Shown piece after piece: positions 6,710 to 14,343 of a stretch of DNA of 28,424 nucleotides. The stretch is from JACQAI01 sp035507915 (GTDB lineage: Bacteria; Pseudomonadota; Alphaproteobacteria; Elsterales; Elsteraceae). A program made the position numbers and the translations under genes. Location of the stretch: NCBI GenBank assembly GCA_035507915.1, contig DATJNS010000136.1, forward strand, positions 1 to 28,424. The letters run 5' to 3'. The notes beneath the pieces are model-generated. The model made no database searches. It had not been told where the DNA came from and saw only the letters and a list, made by a program, of their open reading frames with translations. How positions within the stretch are numbered: position 1 is the first letter of the stretch; each line of letters begins with the position of its first letter.

Positions 6710-9057
6710 GCGCGTGCCGCAGCGATGGCGCGGAACACCGTCTCGGGCGTCGCGGGCATCTCGACATGGCGCACGCCGAGCGGCGCCAGCGCGTCGACGA
6801 TGGCGTTGACCACCGCGGCGGGCGCGGCGCTCGGTCCCGCCTCGCCGACGGATTTCACCCCGGTCGGCGTGTTGCGGCACGGCACCTCGAGGATGCGCAC
6901 GTCGATCGACGGCAGGTCGTCGGCGCGCGGCAGCGCGTAGTCCATCAGCGAGCCGGTCAGGAGCTGCCCCGAGCCGCGATCGAAGCGCGCGACCTCGAGC
7001 AGCGCCTCGCCGACGCCCTGCGCGACGCCGCCCGCGAGCTGGCCCTCGACCACCATCGGGTTCAGCGCGCGCCCGACGTCGTGCGCCGCCGCGTAGCCGA
7101 CCAGCGTCACCTGCCCGGTCTCCGGATCGACCTCGACCTCGGCGATGTGGCAGCCGTTCGGGAAGGTCGGCGCGACCGGCGCGAAGCGATGCGCGGCAGC
7201 GAGCCCGCGCGGCGCGCCGGCCGCGACGGCTTGCGCGGCGACCTCCTCCAGACGGACGACGCGGTCGGTGCCGACGACGCGGTAGAGCCCGGCCTCGTAG
7301 GCGACGTCGAGCGCGGCGACCTCGAGCAGATCGGCGGCGATGTCGAGGCCGGCCGCGATCGTCGCGTCGGCGGCGATCACGAGCGCGCTGCCGCCGACCG
7401 TCATCGAGCGCGACGCGCCGGTGCCCATGCCGTCGGGCGTCTCGTCGCTGTCGCCCTGGATCACGCGGATGCGCTCGATCGCGACGCCGAGGCGGTCGGC
7501 CAGCATCTGGGCATACACCGTCTCGTGCGACTGGCCGTTCGACATCGTGCCGATGCGCAACGCGACCATGCCGTCGGGCAGGCATGACACCTCCGCCTGC
7601 TCGGCGATGCCGTGGCCGCACGCCTCGAGCACGTTGGCGTAGCCGAGTCCGCGCAGCAGACCGCGATGCGCGCTGGCCGCGCGGCGCGCCGGGAAACCGA
7701 CGACGTCGGCGAGCCGCTCGGCCGCCGCCATGCCGGCCGCGAACTCGCCGCTGTCGTAGGTCGTGCCGAGGATGGTGCGGTAGGGCATCGCCGCAGCCGG
7801 CACCAGGTTGCGGCGACGCAGCTCGCCGGGCGCGAGGCCGAGCCGGTGCGCCGCCAGGTCGAGCAGCCGCTCGAGCACGAACACGGCCTCGGGCGCCCCG
7901 GCGCCGCGATAGGTGCAGGTCGGCACGGTGTGGCTGTAGACGGCGGTGACGGCGAGATCGAGCGCCGGGACGTCGTACACGCCGGTGATCATGCGCGCCG
8001 GCATCATGGCCGGCGTGACGCCGCGCGGGCTGAGATACGCGCCGAGATTGGACAGCATCGCGACGCGCAGCGCGAGGATGCGCCCGTCGGCATCGAGCGC
8101 CAGCGCGGCATCGGCGCATTGGTCGCGCGCCTGGACGTCGCTCAGCGAAGCCTCGCCGCGCCCGGCGACCCAGCGCACGGGCCGACCGAGCGCGCGCGCC
8201 GCCCACAACACCAGGACGGCCTCCGCGTAGAGCGGGTTCTTGGCGCCGAAGCCGCCGCCGACGTCGCGCGCGATGACGCGCACGCGATCCGTCGCGAGGT
8301 CGAAGATGTCGCGCGCGATGGCGCGGCCGATGCTCTGCGGCTTGCCGGCCGCCGCGTGCAGCACGTAACGGCCGCTTGCGGCATCGTAGGCACCGACATA
8401 GCCGCGGGTCTCGAGCGGATGCTGGATGACGCGCGGGATGTCGGTCGCGAGCTCGACGACGTGCGCGGCGCGCGCGAACGCGGCGGCGACGCGCGGCGCC
8501 TCGCCGATGCGGGTGGTGAAGCAGACATTGCCGGCGTTCGCGCGCCACACCAGAGGCGCGCCGGGTTGCGCGGCGCGGCGCGCGTCGGTCACGCAAGCGT
8601 CCGGCGCATAGGCGACGTCGATCAGCTCGGCGGCCTCCTCGGCTGCCGCGAGCGTCTCGGCGACGACCGCGGCAACCGGCTCGCCGACGTAGCGCACGGT
8701 GCCATGGGCGAGCACGGGCTGGGGCGCCGCGACCGTCGGATCGCCGAGCGGCATGCGTTCGGCGCCCGGGGGCGGCACCTCCCACGGGATGCCGCCGAGC
8801 CCGGCGGCGCTCAGGTCGGCGCCGGTCCACACGCCGAGCACGCCGGGCCAAGCGCGCGCGGCCGCAACGTCGATCGCCGCGATCCGGGCCGCCGGGTGGA
8901 CCGCACGCACGACCACCAGGTGGGCGATAGCGTCGGGCGCCAGATCGGCGACGTAGCAGCCGCGTCCGGTCAGAAGCCGCCGATCCTCGACGCGCTTGAT
9001 CGAGCGGCCGACATAGCCGGCGGTCGCGTGCGCGCGCTCGCTCACCGCATCCTGCAC
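6706..9057 (-). CDS. Molybdenum hydroxylase large subunit A (xanthine dehydrogenase family)
   Basis: A 783-residue paralogue of the gene downstream and the first gene of the minus-strand operon. It has the same architecture: hammerhead domain starting G-R-S-I-K-R-V-E-D, Moco motif D-V-G-G-G-F-G-A-K near 265-273, Y-R-G-A-G-A-P-E at 383-390, and V-G-E-A-G at 737-741 with catalytic glutamate 739. It is clearly diverged from its neighbour around the substrate loops: I-Q-H-P-L-E-T-R-G replaces the neighbour's G-G-H-S-M-E-C-R-G. The two may therefore be different hydroxylases, or the two halves of a heteromeric enzyme. I chose the GTG at 9057 because GGGGGAGA lies five bases before it. A second GTG at 9045 is possible and would give 779 residues. 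The spacer to the divergent solute receptor contains a perfect 16-bp palindrome. Confidence 0.9.
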   Translation of the reverse strand: MQDAVSERAHATAGYVGRSIKRVEDRRLLTGRGCYVADLAPDAIAHLVVVRAVHPAARIAAIDVAAARAWPGVLGVWTGADLSAAGLGGIPWEVPPPGAERMPLGDPTVAAPQPVLAHGTVRYVGEPVAAVVAETLAAAEEAAELIDVAYAPDACVTDARRAAQPGAPLVWRANAGNVCFTTRIGEAPRVAAAFARAAHVVELATDIPRVIQHPLETRGYVGAYDAASGRYVLHAAAGKPQSIGRAIARDIFDLATDRVRVIARDVGGGFGAKNPLYAEAVLVLWAARALGRPVRWVAGRGEASLSDVQARDQCADAALALDADGRILALRVAMLSNLGAYLSPRGVTPAMMPARMITGVYDVPALDLAVTAVYSHTVPTCTYRGAGAPEAVFVLERLLDLAAHRLGLAPGELRRRNLVPAAAMPYRTILGTTYDSGEFAAGMAAAERLADVVGFPARRAASAHRGLLRGLGYANVLEACGHGIAEQAEVSCLPDGMVALRIGTMSNGQSHETVYAQMLADRLGVAIERIRVIQGDSDETPDGMGTGASRSMTVGGSALVIAADATIAAGLDIAADLLEVAALDVAYEAGLYRVVGTDRVVRLEEVAAQAVAAGAPRGLAAAHRFAPVAPTFPNGCHIAEVEVDPETGQVTLVGYAAAHDVGRALNPMVVEGQLAGGVAQGVGEALLEVARFDRGSGQLLTGSLMDYALPRADDLPSIDVRILEVPCRNTPTGVKSVGEAGPSAAPAAVVNAIVDALAPLGVRHVEMPATPETVFRAIAAARA

Positions 9058-9061
9058 CCGG

Positions 9062-9069
9062 TCTCCCCC
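9062..9069 (-). promoter_or_regulatory. Ribosome binding site GGGGGAGA for Mo-hydroxylase A
   Basis: On the minus strand GGGGGAGA is followed by ACCGG-class spacing and then GTG at 9057. It is the only purine-rich site before the gene and decides the non-ATG start. Confidence 0.65.
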
Positions 9070-9071
9070 AT

Positions 9072-9087
9072 CGATCCGCGCGGATCG
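9072..9087. promoter_or_regulatory. Perfect 16-bp palindrome in divergent spacer
   Basis: CGATCCGCGCGGATCG is fully self-complementary. It sits between the Mo-hydroxylase operon (-) and the Bug receptor gene (+), just upstream of the operon's ribosome binding site. It could be an operator for a dimeric regulator or a hairpin in the 5' leader. Which of these, if either, cannot be told from sequence alone. Confidence 0.45.
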
Positions 9088-9168
9088 TAGACCGCATGAG
9101 CCTTGCCGATAAGGCCACAGATCGTCGACCATCGCGGCGCGAACGAATCGACGTGGGATGGCACGGGC

Positions 9169-10137
9169 GTGCGACTCTGGCTGGCAGGCTGCCTCGGCGC
9201 AGCGCTTTTCGTGTGTTCCGGACCGGCGGCGCCGGCGCAGAGCTACCCGACCCATCCGGTGCGCCTGGTCGTGCCCTACGCGCCGGGCGGCGTGCTCGAC
9301 TATTCGGGCCGGCTGCTCGCCAAGGCGCTGGGCGACCGCCTGGGCCAGCAGGTCGTGGTCGACAACCGGCCCGGCGCCGGCGGCGTGATCGGCACCGACA
9401 CGGTCGTCCACGCCGCGGCCGACGGCTACACCCTGTTGCTGATGGATCCCGCGCTCGCGGTCAATCCTAGCCTGCAGAAGTCCGTGCCGTACGACGTGCT
9501 CAACGATCTGCAGCCGATCTCGATGATCAACACGTCGCCGCTGGTCGCCGCGGTCAACGCCGCGACGCCGGTGACCACCATCGCGGCGCTGATCAGCTAT
9601 GCCAAGGCGCATCCGGGCGGCCTCACCTTCGGATCGGCCGGTGTCGGCACGACGCCCCACATGGCGGGCGAGCTCTTCAAGCTCAAGACCGGCACGCCGC
9701 TGATCCATGTCGCCTACAAGGGCATCGGCCCCGCCATCGCCGACCTGATCGCGGGACAGATCGACCTGTGCTTCGCCAGCATCACGGGCGCGCTGCCGCA
9801 CATCACCGACGGCAAGCTGCGCGGCCTGGCGACCACCGGCCTGCGTCGATCGAGCGCACTGCCCGACCTGCCGACGGTGGCGGAGGCCGGCGTCGCCGAT
9901 TTCGAGGTCGACCTGTGGCTCATGCTGCTGGCGCCTGCGCACCTGCCCGCGCCCCTGGTCGAGCGCCTCAACCGGGAAATCCACGAGGCCCTGACCGACC
10001 GTGCCGTGGTCGAAGGGTTCGCGCGGGTCGGCGCCGAGCCGCTGCCGACCAGCCCCGAGGCTGCCCGGACATTCCTGGCCGCCGAGCTCGGCAAGTGGGC
10101 CCAGGTGGTGACCGCCGCCCACCTGCAGGCGAACTGA
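9169..10137 (+). CDS. Tripartite tricarboxylate transporter receptor (Bug/TctC family)
   Basis: A 322-residue periplasmic solute-binding protein of the Bug family, which binds carboxylates such as citrate, benzoate-type acids or amino acids. A signal peptide is evident: a basic start, the hydrophobic run L-A-G-C-L-G-A-A-L-F-V, and cleavage probable after A-P-A-Q. The mature protein begins S-Y-P-T-H-P-V-R-L-V-V-P-Y-A-P-G-G, the family signature, followed by V-D-N-R-P-G-A-G-G and D-G-Y-T-L-L-L. The GTG at 9169 has GGGATGG seven bases upstream and places the signal peptide correctly; a TTG at 9103 would add an implausible 22-residue leader. No TctA/TctB membrane genes are present, which is common for orphan Bug receptors. 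Divergence from the Mo-hydroxylase operon suggests delivery of the substrate of that pathway. Confidence 0.88.
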   Translation: MRLWLAGCLGAALFVCSGPAAPAQSYPTHPVRLVVPYAPGGVLDYSGRLLAKALGDRLGQQVVVDNRPGAGGVIGTDTVVHAAADGYTLLLMDPALAVNPSLQKSVPYDVLNDLQPISMINTSPLVAAVNAATPVTTIAALISYAKAHPGGLTFGSAGVGTTPHMAGELFKLKTGTPLIHVAYKGIGPAIADLIAGQIDLCFASITGALPHITDGKLRGLATTGLRRSSALPDLPTVAEAGVADFEVDLWLMLLAPAHLPAPLVERLNREIHEALTDRAVVEGFARVGAEPLPTSPEAARTFLAAELGKWAQVVTAAHLQAN

Positions 10138-10160
10138 TCCACAGCCCCAGCCGTTCGATC

Positions 10161-10189
10161 TTGAACTTTGGTCGAGACGCAACCAATTC
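10161..10189 (+). promoter_or_regulatory. Possible sigma-70-like promoter before the marR gene
   Basis: TTGAAC at 10161-10166 is a good -35 element. The best -10 at normal spacing is only CAATTC at 10184-10189. The region is AT-richer than its surroundings and is the only spacer from which marR-rlpA could start. The assignment is weak. Confidence 0.25.
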
Positions 10190-10213
10190 GCCTTTAGCGC
10201 GTTTTTCGCACAA

Positions 10214-10699
10214 ATGGCGGAGCTGACGCACCCGATGAAAATCATCACCAAGAAGGGCGCCTATCTCGAGGCGATGGCCTTGGCCGAGCGGCTGCACCGG
10301 CAGTTCCTCGAGCTGATCGACGCCGAGCTGCACCAGCACGGCATCGAGGACATCAACAGTGTCCAGGCCCTGATGTTGTTCAACATCGGCGACGACCAAC
10401 CCTCGGTCGGCGAGCTGGTCAAGCGCGGCTACTACCTGGGCACCAACGCGACCTACAACGTCCACAAGATGGTCGAGGCCGGTTACGTGATCCAGGAGCG
10501 CTCGACCACCGACCGGCGCGCCTTCCGGGTGCGCCTGTCGCGCAAGGGCAAGCAGCTGCGCCATATCGTCGACACCATGGTGACGCGCCAGAGCGACGCC
10601 CTGATGAGCACCGAGGTCAGCCTCGAGCTGGAGTCGGCGTACTCGACCCTGCAGCGGCTCGAGGCATCCTCGACGCGGCGCCTCGCGCCGGCATCGTGA
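10214..10699 (+). CDS. MarR family transcriptional regulator, LdtR-like
   Basis: A 161-residue winged-helix regulator of the MarR family that should bind DNA as a dimer. Residues 47-53 read I-N-S-V-Q-A-L. The helix-turn-helix contains V-G-E-L-V-K-R-G-Y-Y-L-G-T-N-A-T-Y-N-V-H, followed by the wing S-T-T-D-R-R-A-F-R-V-R-L. From memory, the G-Y-Y-L-G-x-N-x-x-Y-N recognition-helix pattern and the D-I-N-S-V-Q-A-L segment are typical of alphaproteobacterial LdtR, a regulator of L,D-transpeptidase and cell-wall genes. This match is recalled, not searched. The stop overlaps the start of an rlpA-like gene by four bases, which fits control of envelope genes. A second in-frame ATG at 10235 has GGAG 12 bases upstream and could be the true start. 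Confidence 0.88.
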   Translation: MAELTHPMKIITKKGAYLEAMALAERLHRQFLELIDAELHQHGIEDINSVQALMLFNIGDDQPSVGELVKRGYYLGTNATYNVHKMVEAGYVIQERSTTDRRAFRVRLSRKGKQLRHIVDTMVTRQSDALMSTEVSLELESAYSTLQRLEASSTRRLAPAS

Positions 10700-11133
10700 C
10701 GACGGGCGGTCGTCGGCCGCTCCTCCTCGTCGTCGTCGGACTGCTCGGGCTTGCGGCATGCGCCACCCACGGCCCCGAGGCGGTCGCGCCCGTCGCGCCG
10801 CCGCCGCCGGCTCCCGCCGCCGAACAGCCGACCTTCACCGAGACCGGTCTCGCATCTTGGTACGGCGAGGAGCATCAGGGTCGACCGACCGCGAGCGGCG
10901 AGCATTTCGACAAGGCCGCGTTCACCGCGGCGCATCCCAGTCTGACGATCGGCACCATCGTGCGGGTGACCAACCTGGAGACCGGCAAGTCGATCAAGGT
11001 GCGCATCAACGATCGCGGGCCGCACAAGCACGGCCGCATCGTCGACCTGTCGCTGGCGGCGGCCCACGCCCTGGCGCTCCAGCATGACGGCGTCGCGCGC
11101 GTCTCGCTCGCGGTGTTCGCCTCGGATCAGTGA
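10696..11133 (+). CDS. rlpA: RlpA-like septal ring lipoprotein (double-psi beta-barrel)
   Basis: A 145-residue lipoprotein with one RlpA-like double-psi beta-barrel domain. RlpA proteins act in the periplasm as lytic transglycosylases on denuded peptidoglycan or in septal ring function. The signal peptide ends in the lipobox L-A-A-C with Cys22 as the lipidation site. A proline/alanine linker (about 27-45) follows. The domain has the family hallmarks G-L-A-S-W-Y-G at 51-57, T-A-S-G-E at 65-69, T-A-A-H at 77-80 and R-I-N-D-R-G-P at 103-109; His80 and Asp106 correspond to the conserved catalytic-type residues. There is no C-terminal SPOR domain, so it is a short form. The GTG start overlaps the marR stop (GTGA), indicating translational coupling. 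A large imperfect inverted repeat follows the gene. Confidence 0.87.
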   Translation: MTTGGRRPLLLVVVGLLGLAACATHGPEAVAPVAPPPPAPAAEQPTFTETGLASWYGEEHQGRPTASGEHFDKAAFTAAHPSLTIGTIVRVTNLETGKSIKVRINDRGPHKHGRIVDLSLAAAHALALQHDGVARVSLAVFASDQ

Positions 11134-11138
11134 CGCCA

Positions 11139-11244
11139 GCGCGGCAGGGCAAAGCCCGCGAGCGCCACCCAAAGCAAGCGCGGCGGGTCTTGCTACGGGC
11201 TAGCGAGTCTTGTGTGCGCTCGCGGGGCTTCGCCCCTGCCGCGC
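11139..11244. repeat. Large imperfect inverted repeat between convergent genes
   Basis: Arms at 11139-11165 and 11216-11244 match almost fully (GCGCGGCAGGG ... GCGAGCGC against its complement) with only short indels. Each arm contains its own small hairpin, GGGCAAAGCCC on the left and GGGGCTTCGCCCC on the right. It lies between rlpA (+) and galM (-), its right arm reaching the galM stop codon. It could terminate both transcripts. Its size and internal structure also suggest a dispersed repeat copy. No run of T follows either arm. Confidence 0.6.
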
Positions 11245-12314
11245 TAGCCGTCGACCGAGAAGCGGTAGACGGTGGTCGACCGGAAACGCTCGCCGGGCCT
11301 GAGCACCGTGCTGGGAAAGCCGGGCCGGTTGGGCGAGTCGGGGAAGTGCTGGGTCTCGAGGCAGAGCCCGGCGCCGCGGTCATAGGGGCGGCCGCCGGGA
11401 CCGCGCAGCGTGCCGTTCAGCCCGTTGGCGGTGTAGAGCTGAACCCCGGGCTCGGTCGTGAGCACCTCCATGACACGGCCGCTCATCGGCTCGCGCACGC
11501 GCGCGGCCAGGCGCGGCGCGCGCGGCGCGATCGATGGCTGCAGCACGAAATTGTGATCGAAGCCGCGGGCGATGCGGATCTGCTCGTCGGCGGCGGCTAG
11601 ACGCACGCCGATCGGCGCGGACGCGCGGAAGTCGAACGGCGTGCCGGCGACCGGTTTCAACTCGCCGGTCGGAATCAGGGTCGCGTCGACCGGCGTGAAT
11701 GCGTCGGCGAGGATCTCGAGCTCGTGAGCGTAGACGTCGCCCGCCCCTTCGCCCGCGAGGTTGAAATAGCCGTGATGGGTCAGGTTGACGACGGTCGGCC
11801 GGTCGGTCTCGGCTTCGTAATCGATGCGCAACGTGTCGTCGGCGCCGAGCGAGTAGCGCACCTCGACCTCGAGGGTGCCGGGGAAACCGCCGGCGCCGTG
11901 CGGGCTCACGTGGCGCAGCGCGAGCCAGGCGCCATTCGGCGTGTCGGCGGCGACCGCGCGCCACACCACGCGGTCGAACGCGGCGCCACCGCCATGCAGG
12001 CTGTTCGGCGGATCGTTGCAATCGAGCTGAACCGCGAGGTCGTCGAGCACGAAGCGTCCACGCGCGATCCGGTTGGCATAGCGCCCGATGATCGCGCCGA
12101 AACGTCCGGTCGCCGCGCGGTAGCCGTCGAGATCGGCGCAGCCGAGCACGATGTTGGCGCGCCGGCCGGCGCGGTCCGCGGTCTCGAGCGCGGTCACGAT
12201 GCCGCCATAGGTGAGGATGCGCACGCAGGTGCCGCGCGCGTTCATCAAGGCGAACTGCTCGACCGTGGTTCCGTCGGGCAACGCGCCGTAAGGCGCGTGG
12301 GCGATCTTTGACAT
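11244..12314 (-). CDS. galM: Aldose 1-epimerase (galactose mutarotase)
   Basis: A 356-residue cytosolic mutarotase that interconverts alpha and beta anomers of aldoses such as galactose or glucose. Family landmarks are R-Y-A-N-R-I-A-x-G-R-F near 78-88, the substrate motif N-S-L-H-G-G-G with His107, the catalytic acid histidine in N-L-T-H-H-G-Y-F-N-L (about 177-186), and the catalytic base Glu320 in C-L-E-T-Q-H-F-P-D-S-P-N. Length is normal for GalM. The ATG at 12314 has AGGA seven bases upstream. It is transcribed away from the dienelactone hydrolase gene. No galactose operon genes are nearby, so it may serve the sugar-oxidising cassette at 13257-17315, but that link is inferred only from proximity. 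Confidence 0.93.
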   Translation of the reverse strand: MSKIAHAPYGALPDGTTVEQFALMNARGTCVRILTYGGIVTALETADRAGRRANIVLGCADLDGYRAATGRFGAIIGRYANRIARGRFVLDDLAVQLDCNDPPNSLHGGGAAFDRVVWRAVAADTPNGAWLALRHVSPHGAGGFPGTLEVEVRYSLGADDTLRIDYEAETDRPTVVNLTHHGYFNLAGEGAGDVYAHELEILADAFTPVDATLIPTGELKPVAGTPFDFRASAPIGVRLAAADEQIRIARGFDHNFVLQPSIAPRAPRLAARVREPMSGRVMEVLTTEPGVQLYTANGLNGTLRGPGGRPYDRGAGLCLETQHFPDSPNRPGFPSTVLRPGERFRSTTVYRFSVDG

Positions 12315-12432
12315 GACGACGTCCTGTTCCCGCCTATGATCGGCAACGCTTGTTAAGGTTTGGTATTGCGCGTCGCGCCACAGCCGCATCCGCCGCCATG
12401 CCGTTCTACGTCCGTCCGCCCGCCCGCCCGTC
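12315..12432. other. Divergent spacer between galM and the DLH gene
   Basis: This 118-base spacer must hold the promoters of both flanking genes. It has an AT-richer stretch near 12347-12366 (TTGTTAAGGTTTGGTATT) but no convincing -35/-10 pair. Next to the DLH start lies a short tetranucleotide run (TCCG twice, CCCG three times, 12411-12430). Confidence 0.4.
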
Positions 12433-13155
12433 ATGACCCCGCCTGGCCACCCGATCGCGCAGGGCGAGCTGCCGCTGGGCGTGCGCGACGGCAAGCGTTT
12501 CGTCGGCTATTACGCCGCGCCGATCGCGACCCGCGGCCCCGGCGTCCTGCTGCTCAGCGAGATGTTCGGCGTGACCGGGCCGATGCGCGCGGCGGCCGAC
12601 GGTTTCGCGCGCGCCGGCTTCCCGACCTTGGTGCCCAACCTGTTCTGGCGCGCGACGCCGGCCGGCGTGCTGGCCTACGAGGGGCCCGAGCGCGCCCAGG
12701 CGTTCGAGCGGCTCGCCGGCTTCGACAGCGCCGCCGCCGTCGAGGACATGCGCGCGGCGGCCGACGTGCTGCACGCCCAGGACGCGTGCGCCGGCACGCT
12801 GGCGGCGGTCGGCTTCTGCATGGGCGGCCGCCTGGCGGTGCTGGCCGCGCTCGAGCTCGGCCTCGACGCCGCGGTGAGCTATTACGGCCTCGGCATTTCG
12901 CGCGATGGCGCGCGCCTCGGCGAGCTCGCCTGCCCGGTCCAGCTGCATTACGGGCTGGCCGACGAGCACGTGCCGGCGGCCGAGATCAACGCGGTGGCGC
13001 GCGCCGCGGCCGGCAATCCGCGCATCGAGATCCTGCGCTATCCGGGCGCCGGCCACTCGTTCTGCAACGCCGCGCGCCCGACCTATGACGCGGCCGCCGC
13101 GGCGCTCGCGCTCGACCGGACCCTGGCCCTGCTCGGCCGACTCGCGCCGGGGTGA
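12433..13155 (+). CDS. Dienelactone hydrolase family protein
   Basis: A 240-residue alpha/beta hydrolase of the dienelactone hydrolase family. Classical members open the lactone ring of dienelactones in chlorocatechol degradation, but many relatives hydrolyse other esters or lactones. The catalytic triad is visible: nucleophile Cys129 in G-F-C-M-G-G, Asp177 in G-L-A-D-E-H-V-P, and His208 in G-A-G-H-S-F. The cysteine nucleophile places it with true DLH rather than serine hydrolases. There is no signal peptide. The ATG at 12433 has no ribosome binding site; a pyrimidine-rich tetranucleotide repeat precedes it, so initiation may be weak or leaderless. The stop is about 100 bases before the first Gfo/Idh/MocA gene, so co-transcription is possible. 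A role as a lactonase for a sugar-lactone product of the dehydrogenases is a speculation. Confidence 0.9.
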   Translation: MTPPGHPIAQGELPLGVRDGKRFVGYYAAPIATRGPGVLLLSEMFGVTGPMRAAADGFARAGFPTLVPNLFWRATPAGVLAYEGPERAQAFERLAGFDSAAAVEDMRAAADVLHAQDACAGTLAAVGFCMGGRLAVLAALELGLDAAVSYYGLGISRDGARLGELACPVQLHYGLADEHVPAAEINAVARAAAGNPRIEILRYPGAGHSFCNAARPTYDAAAAALALDRTLALLGRLAPG

Positions 13156-13256
13156 GCCCGGCCCCGCGACATTATTTTTCACCGGATAAACTAGACGGCG
13201 GCGAAAAAACCGTTACACACGAGTACAAGGAGGGGGCGAACCGGGGAGGCGCCGCC

Positions 13257-14333
13257 ATGCAGGACATCGAGGTCGCCATCGTCGGGACCGGCTGGTGCGG
13301 CGGCATCCGGGCCGAGGCGTGCGCGCGCTACCCCGGCGTGCGGGCGCTCCACATCGCCGAGACGCGGCCCGAGCGGCTGGCCGAGATGGCGCGGCTGACC
13401 CGGCCGGCGAGCGCGACCGCCGACTATCGCGAGCTGCTCGCCAACCCCGCGATCGCAGCCGTGTTCGTCTGCGCCACGCCCGAGACGCTGCACTACCCGA
13501 TCGCGCGCGAGGCGCTCGGCGCCGGCAAGCACGTGTTCCTCGAGAAGCCGATCGCGATCGAGCTGTGGGAGGCCGACGACCTGATCGCGATCGCGCGCAA
13601 GAAGAACCTCAAGTTCACGATCGGCTACTCGCAGCGCTTCAATCCGAAGTACGCCTACCTGAAGAAGTGCATCGACGACGGCACGCTCGGCAAGCCGATC
13701 AGCGCGCTGGTCAGCCGCCATCTCAGCCGCAGCCTGGGCAACAAGATCACCGGCCGGGGCAAGCTGTCGCCGGCGGCGATGGAGTCGACCCACGACCTCG
13801 ATTTCGTGCTGTGGTGCCTGGAGCCCGCGAAGCCGGTGCGCGTCTACTCGCAGTCGGTGCTGCGCGTGCGCCACGAGACGCAGCCCGGCACGCCGGACAT
13901 CCAATGGACCCTGGTCACCATGGACGACGGCACCACCATCACGGTGGGCGGCGCCTGGATCATGCCGCCCGGCCATCCCAACTTCTCGCACACCTGGATC
14001 GAGTTCCTGGGCAGCGAGGGCTCGCTGGTGATCGACGACACCCACCGCGACGTCGCGCTCAACGTCATGAAGGGCGGCGTCACGTTCCCGATGTCGACCA
14101 TGCCGGGCGAGCCGGTCGGCCACGTGTTCGCCGGCCCCATGACGACCGAGACCTTGCAGTTCGTCGACGCCGTGCTGCGCGACGGCCCGGTGCTGGTGAC
14201 GCCCGAGCAGGCGCGCCTCGTGATGGAGGTCTACACCGCGGCCGACCTGTCGGCCGAGCTCAACGAGCCAATCTCGCTGCCCTTGCAGGGCGCGCGACCT
14301 GCCGCGGCGCCGCCGCGCCAGTCGGCCGGCTGA
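13257..14333 (+). CDS. Gfo/Idh/MocA family oxidoreductase, first copy
   Basis: A 358-residue NAD(P)-dependent dehydrogenase of the glucose-fructose oxidoreductase / inositol dehydrogenase family, which oxidises sugars, inositols or their derivatives. The N-terminal Rossmann motif is G-T-G-W-C-G at 10-15. The hallmark E-K-P lies at 96-98 with the catalytic-type lysine 97. The substrate-domain motif T-H-D-L-D at 178-182 supplies the usual H-D pair. The ATG at 13257 is preceded by GGGGAGG seven bases upstream, which is decisive over an upstream frame extension of 35 codons overlapping the hydrolase. The next gene begins 10 bases after its stop. The two dehydrogenases are only distantly alike, so they probably act on different intermediates. 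The substrate cannot be named. Confidence 0.9.
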   Translation: MQDIEVAIVGTGWCGGIRAEACARYPGVRALHIAETRPERLAEMARLTRPASATADYRELLANPAIAAVFVCATPETLHYPIAREALGAGKHVFLEKPIAIELWEADDLIAIARKKNLKFTIGYSQRFNPKYAYLKKCIDDGTLGKPISALVSRHLSRSLGNKITGRGKLSPAAMESTHDLDFVLWCLEPAKPVRVYSQSVLRVRHETQPGTPDIQWTLVTMDDGTTITVGGAWIMPPGHPNFSHTWIEFLGSEGSLVIDDTHRDVALNVMKGGVTFPMSTMPGEPVGHVFAGPMTTETLQFVDAVLRDGPVLVTPEQARLVMEVYTAADLSAELNEPISLPLQGARPAAAPPRQSAG

Positions 14334-14343
14334 GGCGGCGCCA

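Noticed and set aside
4379..9118. Apparent 1579-residue fusion on the minus strand
   Set aside because: Only the C-terminal half matches a Mo-hydroxylase. The upstream half is an out-of-frame shadow of the paralogue; the true genes overlap by GTGA.
12411..12430. Tetranucleotide tract before the dienelactone hydrolase start as a phase-variable repeat
   Set aside because: Only five imperfect units are present, too few and too degenerate for efficient slippage.
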